Shown piece by piece: positions 47,601 to 57,549 of a stretch of 64,000 nucleotides of DNA. The notes under the pieces were generated by a model that was not told the DNA's origin, did no database searches, and saw only the letters and a list, made by a program, of their open reading frames with translations. Made by a program: the position numbers and the translations under genes. Position 1 is the stretch's first letter. Each line of letters starts with the position of its first letter. The stretch comes from Trichoplusia ni (Eukaryota; Arthropoda; Insecta; Lepidoptera; Noctuidae): positions 2,418,001 through 2,482,000 of the forward strand of contig NC_039478.1 of assembly GCF_003590095.1 (NCBI RefSeq), given 5' to 3'.

Positions 47601-48089
47601 TTAACGTTTGCGACGTTTGTTGGTCTGGAGATCCTTGCGGGAGTCAGGGTCAGCGGGGCGGCGGAACACCGGCTCCTTAGCGCTCGCGCTATTAGCAAAC
47701 TTCCACTTGGGATAGCGCATCTCCACAATATTTGGGTTAACGCATTCGATAGGGTTGCCCTTACCGAAGTACAGCTTGCAGTCGCGGCAGCGGCAGTAGA
47801 AGCTTTTCCCCAATGGGCGTTCCGATTCCTCCTCAGTTGCACTAGCACCATTAGGGCTAGGACTCTTAGGTTCATCCTCAGCCTCTTCCGATTTGGACTC
47901 TAACTTTTTTGGTGCCACCTTCTTGCGGACAACCTTCTTACGCTCCACAATTTTCGGCTCCTCAGACTTCGGTTCCTCCTTCTTCGGTTCAATCTTTTCC
48001 ATTTTTGGTCCTTCTATATTAATGATCTTGGTTACCACGCTGTCTATACGATCCCCCTTTCGAGCAGGCTTAACTTCTTGTTGGCTCAT
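47601..48089 (-). CDS. CxCxxC family protein, 162 aa, Lys/Glu-rich N-terminus
   Basis: Single coding exon (489 nt). Acceptor TTCCAG/aa-ATG, intron 48425-48092, non-coding first exon with donor GAAAA/GTAAGT. Residues 25-90 are a charged, low-complexity, probably disordered region (KKEEPKSEEPK, RKKVVRKKVAPKK). Core: FYCRCRDCKLYF (C99, C101, C104), then IECVNPNIVEMRYPKW (C116). The C-terminus NKRRKR is a likely nuclear localisation signal. It is closest to the 154-aa gene at 16564: both have C[SR]C[KR]DC, CV[DN]P and the MRY-x-W block, and they share an identical 14-bp promoter segment. Metal binding is inferred. No recognised family. Confidence 0.92.
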   Translation of the reverse strand: MSQQEVKPARKGDRIDSVVTKIINIEGPKMEKIEPKKEEPKSEEPKIVERKKVVRKKVAPKKLESKSEEAEDEPKSPSPNGASATEEESERPLGKSFYCRCRDCKLYFGKGNPIECVNPNIVEMRYPKWKFANSASAKEPVFRRPADPDSRKDLQTNKRRKR

Positions 48090-48596
48090 TTCTGGAATAA
48101 CAACAATGACATCTTGTTATTCAAAGAATACATTTAACAATACTGTTGTGGCGCGCGACGTAATGTCAATGAACATCCCGTTTACCAATAAACACTCACG
48201 TTTTGCTTAAGCACTGTGACGATTCAAGGATAAAGGGGAATATCTGCGCGGCTTTTAATATTTAGGTTCAAAACGTTATTTTACTTTGTGAACCTTTAGT
48301 TTCACGAGCAAGAAAATGTTCGTGAGAAAATTCCTTTAAGGGGCACTTCTGATGTCTATTTATAGCCCCCACTTGTCCGCCAGCTATCTCACTATTAACA
48401 CGATGACATAATAGTCAGTACTTACTTTTCGAAGCAGTTGAGCGTCAACAGGTAGATTTGGAAACGATAATAGATTTTATAGTCACTTAACACGGAGCCG
48501 CAACAATCAAATGTCAGACCGCACGTGACGTTTTTAAATTAGTGGGTATTGATTGATGCAGCGTTACAATACATGTAGGTGGCTGGCAGATATTCT

Positions 48597-48610
48597 GCGC
48601 AAGTGCAATT
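48597..48610 (-). promoter_or_regulatory. Shared cluster promoter element GCGCAAGTGCAATT
   Basis: Exact consensus, 172 bp upstream of the first donor (48425) of the 162-aa gene. TATTGATTGATGCA at 48547-48560 is shared with the 154-aa gene. Confidence 0.85.
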
Positions 48611-50583
48611 TACCGGTGACCTACATGTTACCTGCAACCTTAGCTACGCCCGGGGAGACTGTTATAGACGCGAACAAAAGAGTCGATAACTAATTTATTT
48701 ATATTGTAGCAGCGCTCTTTGTAGTACTTAGATATTTTAGCGTATGTATTTGATAGGTATTCTCGAACATAGTCCTGTCGTAATTTTCTTTGTCTTTATT
48801 CAACTAAAGGGTTTTAGAATGCCTTTGTCTTTGTCTTACTCTATGAAACTCGAAAATCTTTTGTATCAATTTGTGCCGGTGTGTGTTGAAATAAATGAAT
48901 TCGAAAGCAAACAGTTGATTAAGTAGTTTATTGGTAAAACTTATGATCAATGCCAAGGCCAGTTTTCTTTACAGACAGCTTGATACTCTCACCTCTTATT
49001 CCAACCATTGTTTTTGTTTGCCGACTTTGTTTCTATATACTTACTTACTTTCCGTCTTAATCTCCAATAACTAAAATATATGAAGACTTTGTTCATAAAT
49101 ATTTTTCTATTCATCAATTTAGTTACAATTGCATAAATAACAAGCTGATTGTTATTTATTAAATTGTACTGACATTAATGAAAGAAAAAATGTGTAATTT
49201 CATATTCATTCTGATAAGGTTTCCTTAAATAAAACATGGGTTTGAAGAACTTTTATTATTTCATCATTTTCTTAAAACATTGAGATTGAGTTCAAAAATT
49301 ACTACTAGTACAATTACTTGTTATTACTAACATTAAAAATAGGTTACATTAATACTAGAATACTTTCACAAAGTCTTGAAATATCATAAATTATTTTTTA
49401 GTAAACAGAATTCAAAATCGAATCCAGAAATATAGTAAATTTTTTGTTTCGAAACTGGGTAAAATTAAGTTCTATATTTATAGGCTGGAACTGTATAATT
49501 TAGTACATTAAATGTGACGTAGTAATTCGGAAAATTTAATATTAAAGTTCAAATAATTTTGACACTTAAGATAGTTAGTTCACATAGACATTAAATTGTA
49601 AGTGGTTCAACTACAGACATCTTAAATATAAAACTACATAGGAAACGGGTGGAAAAGGACAGAAAAATGTATTTTATTTTGAGCTTTCTTTACAATACTG
49701 AAAACTTTCGATGTTGAGGTTTTTTTCGTCACCAACCCATTTCCTCTAATCTACAATTCACATAAAGAGAACATTTATCATTCAAAAGTGTGTATCAGAG
49801 TTATCTAATACACGTACCCTTTCCACCGGCTTAAATTCACCAGTTTCCATTTTTTTTAAATATTAAACACGAATACGTGCACAAACGAGGACTCATCACA
49901 CAGATTTTTTTTTTCATTTTCGTTTAATATTAATGATATACACATACACATAGAAATATATATTAAATAGTCGCCAACCGGCATCAAAACAGGGTCCAAG
50001 TTGCCGGTGGTTAGAGCTCCAGAGAGAGAGTGAATGAGATTAAATTGTTGTTTAAAAATCTTTGGATTTGCGGGAGAACTGCCTTCGTTTAAGGCATAAG
50101 CAGGACAAACATAGATGGCCCTAGGTGGCCACAATACTCTAACTTACATACTATGACACCTTTTTTATAAGGTGGGGGGTCCTCTTGGACACCCATTCCC
50201 TCGAGGGATAAAATGGGTGGTATAAGTGGTGTCAGACAATAACTGACTAAGCCGCCTTTAAAATTAAATTAAATTAGCAGGAGCAACTCGCCATGTCGAA
50301 AATTAAATTCGCCTATTTCGCGATTTCGCCATCACAGGCACAGACCCGAAGTGTATTCCTCCCAGGATCATATAGCCCTCTAACCAGCCAGTTAAGGCAA
50401 GAAAATTCGTGATGGTGGTTTTTGGTTTAAAGAGCATCTTATGTGCTTTTTACATTACAAACGCTTTTTTGAGCCAACGATAAATTAAAACGTTTTAAAT
50501 TTAATCACAAAATTAATTTCAGTTTCTTTCGTATTCCGCAAAATGCAAGTTGATACGTCATTGCTAAAAAAGCCTCGTGATAA
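48611..50583. other. Intergenic and 3' UTR region with repeat-like DNA
   Basis: AT-rich. The plus ORF at 48744-48926 and minus ORF at 49856-50134 have no support. Around 50160-50230, GGTGGGGGGTCCTCTTGG and CATTCCCTCGAGGGATAAAA look like part of a dispersed element. The end nearest 50584 probably holds the 3' UTR of the 329-aa gene. Confidence 0.4.
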
Positions 50584-53500
50584 TTAATAGTTTTGGTATT
50601 CAATGAGCATTTGTTCATTTTTGTCCGACGCGTTTCCGGAGACCAGGTGATGCAGCGCTGCATTGAAGTCATCGGCCATTTGTACTTCATCTGAAATGCA
50701 AACAGTAATTTCGATCAATTCATGTTTTTTCCATTCACGTAACAGTTTAACTTTCATTTGGACAGATACAACTCATCAACTTATTGCGTTTTATTTTTAT
50801 TTATCTTATTTTATTCGGGTGTAAGTGTGCAACTGGTTAGGTAAACAATTATATTAATTTATTTTATTTTAATTATGTTATAAGCGATGCAACGGTTTTC
50901 TCACGAATATTGATAGATACAGGAGCAACAAGACCCATTAGATCCGACGGCGTGGCGTGAAAATGAAACCTTTAAAATGTTTGCCTTTTAGTTCCGTCTA
51001 ATCTCTGAAATGGCTGGACGGATTTTTGTAGAGACTTATATTGGCAGGTAGCTGATATCATAGGGAGTAACCGATTACTTCTATTTATCTATAAAAATAA
51101 AGTAAAATTGCGAAAACAAAATATATAGATAAAGAGGCTGCATGAAATCAAGACGCACAGTAGAATCTAATTTTAAGTGAAATAAGGTGTTATCTTACGT
51201 CTAAACATCTCATTGATCGAATGGTCGATCTGGCGGTTAATGCGAATTCGCTCGGTGTCCGTCAAGGGCCGTGGCACTTCGTGGTTGACCTGCGTCTCGG
51301 CACTTCTAGCAGAATATCCTGAAGTGCCTGTAATTTTTTTTTAGTAAGAATTTATAGAAATTCCGTACCAAATAGAAAAGTTTTATGAGGCCTGTTTTAG
51401 AATGTTCTACTTACTCGGCAAATAGTCTATGATCCCGGAAGACGATCCACGATCGTTGGACGATGAGACGGCAAATTCCTGAGACTCCGTAATTATATGG
51501 ACTGAGCTCGCGACACATCTTCTAGTGATCCTTACACGTTCATTACCATCAGCATTTCCATCAGCATTTCCATCTGCATTGCCACCTGCATTTCCGTAAT
51601 ATCTATGGTCATTACCATATTGATGTCCATGCTCATTACCATATTGATGTCCATGCTCATTACCATATTGATGTCCATGCTCATTTCCTTGACCATGTCC
51701 ATGGTCATTTCCGTTGCCATGTAAGTTGCCATTGCCGTGTCCGTCTCCGGCTCCATTAAAATCTCCGTTACCATCTTCCTCGTCACTAGACACATATATG
51801 ACTTGTTGGACAGGCCTGTTGTCGTTGGCCGCATCTCTGAGCGTGTGGCGAGGACACGCCATGTTAAAACTGGAGTTCACGGATTCGAAACAGCATTCTT
51901 TATTAAAGTTGTTGGCGTGCGTCACCCAGAAGCTTGCCAACCCTTGAAGCATTCTAGATCTCTCATGGTCTCTAAAATAAACTGTATTTTCGATTAATGC
52001 ATGCCCCTCTGCTCCCCAATTCCGCTCTTTGCAATTATAGATGAATTGACGAAAATTGGATTACTTAAATATGATACAATTCATATTCTAATGTAGTGAA
52101 TTTGTTGAAATTGTAAATAACGGAATTAGGGCCCTGTTGCTATGCTGCCGGAAAATCAAGAATAAGAATTATTTTTTAGTTTGAGAGTCTTTTTGCTAGG
52201 GTAAAGGAAACTCATTAATCTATTGAATATTAGTTTTTTTTATTTTTCCTCGTTTTAGGCATTTTATAAAACTAGCTTTTACTCGCACAGAAGAACACAA
52301 ATGTAAAATATGATATAATATGTAGGTAACTTTGTAAATCTGGAACTTTCCTATTATCGGTGTATGTATTATCTTTTAGGCATTTGAATTGCAAAGGCTG
52401 TCCCCGCTCCGTATAATAATATATAGGAGACCAGAGAGCGAACAAGATTGATTGCAATTCACATGTATTTCTTCCAAATTTTGAGAAGCTACATGGCTCC
52501 TTTTGCCTGTTCCATCGTATTTCACATTTAGGAAAGCCTACGCATGAATGTATGGCAAAGCATGTTCCAAGTAATTTACTAACTATTCAGAGATGATTAA
52601 AGATTCTACTTTATTTGTTAGGACTAAAATGATGTTTACCTATTTATAAGAAGCTTCTTGCATACAACCCATTTCGCAACAACTATCTGTTAGGCTTAGC
52701 TATCTGTAAACCGACGAACACTTAATTTCAGTTTGATTTAAATTAGAATTTCGCTTCGCTCTTTTACTTATATGAAATAGTCAATTAAATGCACAGATAA
52801 GCTTTTAATTTGCATTTCGACTGAATATGCAATTCGCGCCATATTGTGAAGTAAAGTGGACGAATAGAAGACTTAAAATAAAAAGACACTGTTTCGCATA
52901 GCTGGGTCTAATTTCAAGTGAAATAAGATTATTCTTACCTTCAAATCGCTTTTTAACTTGTTCTTCGATGATCTCATTGAGCAGATCACGCTGGAAAAGC
53001 GTCATGCACACCGGCTCGCCAGCCAATACAGGATTCACGAACTGAGTCGCCCTGTCCGTTTGATGTACTGAAAACAGATTACCAATTTAAGCGATAATCA
53101 AAACTTACAGCGTTTGTATGTGGGTGACCTCGTTCAGTGGATTGGGTATGTGTTTGACTGGCTTTTTAACCCCAATCGCAAAAAGATTGTTGTTATAAGC
53201 TTGACTTGTCTCTCTGTGGCATCAGGTCCGTAATGGATTGAGCAATATGTATTAAATGTATTGTTTCTATTTAGTTGTGGAGGTTGAAAGCGGGGTAAGC
53301 CATTGGCAGTTACGACTATCTGGACAATGAGTACCGAGTCAACCTAGTACAAGTCCCAAGTTTGTGGCCGCTACTGCTTTCCGCGATACCGGAAGTCGCG
53401 GGTTCGATTCCCACCCAGGACAAATTTTAATGTGTATAAGATGAGCACGATCATTTGTTCCGAGTCTTTGTGTAATTTATCTATTATATATATATATAAG

Positions 53501-54356
53501 TATGTTTATCAGTTGTCTAGTACTCATAATACAAACTGCGTCTAGTTTGACACTAGATGGCGTTGTGGTTAAAATATATTTTCCGACGGCGCGCTCGGAT
53601 CGCTTTACTATCACTATATCAGGCTAAAAGGATGGAATAGTCCTGTCCGTGATGATATATTTCATAGATTATGAACAGTTATAAGCCCATGTTGTCCGCA
53701 ACGGCTTGAACACTATGTCAACTTCAGCATCTGAAGCATCTTTTATGGTTCACTTACTACAAAGAATTTATCTAAACAAATTTTGTTTTAAAACAACCCT
53801 TATCTTCAGATCTTCGCGGACAACCACTTTTATTATATAAAACTATAACTCAATGTTTATAAACCGAAAGCAAAAGTGCACATGAACAAAATGGTCGCCA
53901 TTGCCAAAGGATGACAATGCTAATCGATAATACCGCACGAACCCTGCATTTGCCAATCGGCCATTTAATTCAAGTCTTAACGTCGGAAATAGCATATATA
54001 CATCTCCGTGACGACTTCCGAGTCACACAATACAATAGACTCCTTCACACAATAGATGAGAGTCTTGCTTGTCAGAACTTAAATACTCATTTACCTATCT
54101 ACCTATAATGAACACTTAAGATCAGTTTGATTTCAATTAGGATTTCGCTTCGCTCTTTTAGTCACATAATCACAGGAAAGAAGTAATATGAGGTATCTAG
54201 GGGTTGTGTGATCGCTTGGGAGGACCACACCCAAAAGTGAGAGGGCATTTTGAAGACCTACTTAGTTAACGTTAAAAACAACTCACCACTCCTTGACGGC
54301 ATTTCATATATTTCCTCCTCGGGCTCGTTAAACGGTCCTGGCATAGGATGGTCCAT
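50584..54356 (-). CDS. Five-exon gene, 329 aa, duplicated helical exon pair and His/Gly/Asn repeats
   Basis: CDS join 54356-54287, 53067-52939, 51969-51415, 51327-51199, 50690-50584: 70+129+555+129+107 = 990 nt. All introns are phase 1 with GT..AG ends; the acceptor of exon 3 uses the second AG of TTTTAGAG. The start is MDHPMPGPFNEPEEEIYEMP. Exons 2 and 4 are both 129 nt. With the starts of exons 3 and 5 they encode two similar helical modules: QRDLLNEIIEEQVKKRFEDH and ERIRINRQIDHSINEMFRH, each followed by a helix (LQGLASFWVTHANN; DFNAALHHLVSGNA). Exon 3 also encodes a Gly/Asn/His tract with an 8-aa unit NEHGHQYG about three times and NADG three times. No catalytic motif or signal peptide. 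Function unknown; the modules may mediate protein contacts (inference). Confidence 0.85.
51544..51735. repeat. Coding minisatellites inside exon 3
   Basis: A 24-bp unit (CATATTGATGTCCATGCTCA on the plus strand) repeats about three times at 51615-51690. A 12-bp unit (GCATTTCCATCA) repeats at 51550-51585. They encode NEHGHQYG and NADG repeats of the 329-aa protein, so length variation between individuals is likely. Confidence 0.85.
52090..52135. repeat. Dispersed repeat end (TTGTAAATAACGGAATTAGG)
   Basis: Within the second coding intron of the 329-aa gene. It matches the ends of repeats at 15113-15133 and 29144-29166 (GTAAATARCRGAATTRGGGC). Probably an old non-autonomous transposon terminus. 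Confidence 0.5.
53380..53572 (+). mobile_element. tRNA-derived SINE in an intron
   Basis: B-box GGTTCGATTCC at 53401-53411, then CCACCCAGGAC, CATTTGTTCCGAG, TAATTTATCTATTATATAT, TATCAGTTGTCTAG and ACTAGATGGCGTTGTGG at the end. Lies in the first coding intron of the 329-aa gene. Confidence 0.85.
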
Positions 54357-54441
54357 TTTGAATAAATCTGAATTAAATTATCCGGAGTCACAAATTACAC
54401 AGCTCACAGCGAACAGCCCTTGCCTTATCGACCCTCCCTGA

Positions 54442-54453
54442 CGCAATGCAGTA
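54442..54453 (-). promoter_or_regulatory. Possible degenerate cluster element upstream of the 329-aa gene
   Basis: ACGCAATGCAGT differs from ACGCAAGTGCAGT (the variant at 2604) by loss of one G. It lies 86 bp upstream of the ATG. The transcription start is unknown, and an acceptor-like TTAATTCAG at 54368-54376 leaves an extra 5' exon possible. Weak. Confidence 0.3.
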
Positions 54454-55985
54454 GGTAAAATCCTGCATACCAGCACGAAAAAGCTCAGTGTTCCCATGCG
54501 TTATTCATCTCGATTCGAAAACGATTCATAATTAACAAATTAAATAAACAACATATTAACCCTCGTGGGATATATTGTTTTTTTTTTAATATAAAGTAAT
54601 AAAATTTCGGTGGTTTCAAAAATTTTCTCGATAAAATCGAGGTATTGTAATGGCGCATTTTTCAAACGAAATATGAAAAAGGGCGTAAAATGCTTTTTAA
54701 CCCGCCTTTTAAGTACTAATTATTTAATATTTAAGTATATTGAATAGCCTTCGCATCTATTTTTGATTACTGATCGATTAGTTTTAACTGTAAGTAGCTT
54801 ATTTACGTCCTATTTACTAATACAGACACACTTGAAATATTATCAACGAATTATGACTTCGTACTTACGTTTAATGCATTATTTTAATTAAACAAAATAT
54901 AAAAGGTGTTACTTTGAAAAGGTTCTCTCTCTGTCCTAAAACGTGAAATTAAAGTACCTAAACAAATGCTTCTATCAATTCTTGTCACACTTGACCACTG
55001 TATAATGGCTTTTACATTCTGTTTATTTGTTATATTACTTTTTAATTCTATCTACCCCTATGCCACCACTTTCGGACGAATCTCCTCACTTTAGGCTCCA
55101 TGCTAATCTGCCCCAAATTATCGTTTCAGGAAAGTCGGCTTCCTGATCTTAGTTATTCATGAATTGACTTAGGTACTAATGTTAGTTATATTATTTATTC
55201 GGATAGAACGACTTGTTCGTAATCCAAAGGAGTCCTTAATAAAGAAGACCGCTGTTTATTAATCTCTTTGCTTTGTCCAAACTATAATTCCGCCTCACGA
55301 ATGTTATTGTAATACTGATATTATAATTCAACTAATTTATTTATTGTTTAGAAAGGACTGTAACAAACGTGTAGGCATCATGGCACTTATTGTTTTACAA
55401 TGTAGACACATGCTTTACTAGGATTTAAGGATAAGATAGGAATCAGGTTTGAAATAACAAACACTACATTCAATAGACATTTATTTCGACGAGACACAGA
55501 GTGAGAAGGACATCACTGGGACATCACACGAATACATCATCATGTAATTGTTACCGTTTACCACCCAGGCTTTTTTCAAGAAAATATTTAAAGTCTCCAA
55601 AAGTAGGTATATCCTATAAGGATCAAAAATCAGTTTTAGCGATTTTATTTTTAACAATAGGTACCCTTACACGTAAATTAATAATTTGGCATCAGTCTGC
55701 AGCCTTTATAAGACCATACCGTTCACTACCTAATCGCAATAATATAAGACCCTGCCCGATTGCCATAAAAGACATTCTTAGCTTAATTTATTTGAAACTA
55801 ATCGAAATAATATAACATTTTAGAACACATTGGTAATGCACATTGGGTTCTCTTCAATAATTTTGTAAATAGTACCAATAATAGAATTTAGATATGGCGT
55901 AGAGTGATTACAATTAGGGTACAAATAAAAATGAGTCACAGTTCACATAGACACGACAGATACAGGTAGGTTGCGTGCAGGAGGT
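54454..55985. other. Intergenic and 3' UTR region
   Basis: AT-rich DNA between the 329-aa gene promoter and the stop of the 86-aa gene. The plus ORF at 55501-55815 has no coding signs. A small CTCGAT/ATCGAG inverted repeat lies near 54627. No transposon recognised. Confidence 0.4.
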
Positions 55986-57398
55986 TCAGAACTTGAAGTG
56001 TTGGTGGCCAGAGTTCTGTGGCTGCGGGGGTTCATCGCTGATCTTCCACTTGGCCGCTGCAGCGGTGAGGTCGTCGGTGCAGTCAGCATCGCGCCGCGCC
56101 TTGGCAAGGATCGCAGCCACCACCAGATCGAAGTACCCCCTCCTGTACACCTGCAGCTCCTTGTTACGGTTGTTGTAATACTGCTCCATGTGACTCGCTG
56201 GACGGCCACCCAGCTGCTGATCGCCCGCACTCCCGTCTGCAAGGCCACAAGAACTCAATGAACAAACAGATTTTGAATTTTTCATTTATCTTTGGCAACT
56301 GAAGCCACAAGTATTTCGTGTACACTTTGCTGTATTATACCGAATACTGAGACCGTTTAGCACGTTTAAAGAACACGCACACTTTGAAAAGAGGATTACA
56401 AGTCGTGCAATATTAATAGTGGGGCTTATGTGTGGCCACGTATTGGGGATGATACAATGGAGGGTTGTGTAACGCAGGGCAACTGTTGAAGGGATAGAAA
56501 CTGGTACTTTCCCTTAACGACGGTACAAATTGAAGGGTGTCAAAGGGATTTTTTTCGGTAACAGCATGTTGGCGGTTTAATAAGGCCTAAAATGGGGCGA
56601 CCGATATAATCAAGATCATATTACATCGACAACGGCCATTTTGGATGGGTCAAAATGGAGGACTTGTCGATACTTATTATTGTTACATAAATAAACACAA
56701 AGTTATTGCTCTTTAGACTATTACCTACATACTTGTATATGTATTGAGTATGTATATGTATGTATATTTTTGTTTGCCTGATGCCTAATAAACCTATAAA
56801 ATATACTTGGAAGTTGAGTTGGAGAATGTGCTCACGGGATCTCTTTACATAAGTAAAGATCTCTTCACTAGTAGTGGCATAGCTGATAAAGGCAATGCGT
56901 ACTAACATATTAAATGTGAACTTTTCTATCAATTAAGTATTTCAGTAGATACTGTAGCTACGATAGATTAATCTACAAAACAACATTAAATTCTTAGACA
57001 CATTCATAAAATCTTTAAATATGATATAAGTACAGTGATGGCTACACTTAATAGTTTGTATCTACACTCTTAAAACAAGCCAAACTTGTGAATGTAAGTG
57101 TCACAACTGTACACAAGATTCTAGTGTGTTTATTTTGATTATACCTCATTAACATAATGATTTCAAATCTAAGGGTGTTCTACTGGTACAAGGTAACACG
57201 GACACTGTTTTCTCTAAGCATACATTATGTGAAAAAATAACAGAAAAAATTAACACTGAATCAAACTAAGTAACCCATTCCCCCGATTTACGAACAAAGA
57301 AAGCTTCACATAAGCCCGCCACACATAAGCCTACATTTGACGCGACCAACAAATATAGCTACTACATTATCAACACAATCATACGTACTTAAACTCAT
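55986..57398 (-). CDS. Two-exon small protein, 86 aa, function unknown
   Basis: CDS join 57398-57389 (ATGAGTTTAA, 10 nt) and 56236-55986. The intron 57388-56237 is 1,152 bp (donor GTACGT, acceptor CCTTGCAG). Total 261 nt. The protein starts MSLNGSAGDQQLGGRPASH. A basic helical centre (MEQYYNNRNKELQVYRRG) is followed by YFDLVVAAILAKARRD and a Pro/Gln-rich tail ending HQHFKF. DLVVA loosely recalls DIVVAM and GLVVAM of the Lys-rich pair, which may be chance. One cysteine, no signal peptide. The promoter element at 57536-57549 is 148 bp above the donor and puts it in the same regulatory set. The GC-richer coding exon stands out from its flanks. Confidence 0.8.
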
Positions 57399-57535
57399 GT
57401 TGAACTCAGCAACTGGTGATATTGTCTTCAAGATATTTAGGTAAATACTCGGTGCTTAGCGATCTGAACTGTTTAGAGCTGTAGCGCGTCAAGAGTACCG
57501 CATTGATTGGGCCCGAAGCTTGCACCGGATCGAGT

Positions 57536-57549
57536 GCGCAAGTGCAGTT
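57536..57549 (-). promoter_or_regulatory. Shared cluster promoter element (GCGCAAGTGCAGTT)
   Basis: One base from consensus, 148 bp upstream of the first donor (57388) of the 86-aa gene. ATTGATTG at 57502-57509 recalls the ATTGATTGATGCA box of other members. Confidence 0.8.

Noticed and set aside
50505..50690. Minus-strand ORF starting MKYKWPMTSMQ
   Set aside because: Wrong frame of a real exon; the frame beginning EVQMADDFN joins the upstream exons in phase and ends at 50584.
51407..51952. Stand-alone 181-aa ORF
   Set aside because: It is exon 3 of the 329-aa gene plus read-through past the donor at 51414.
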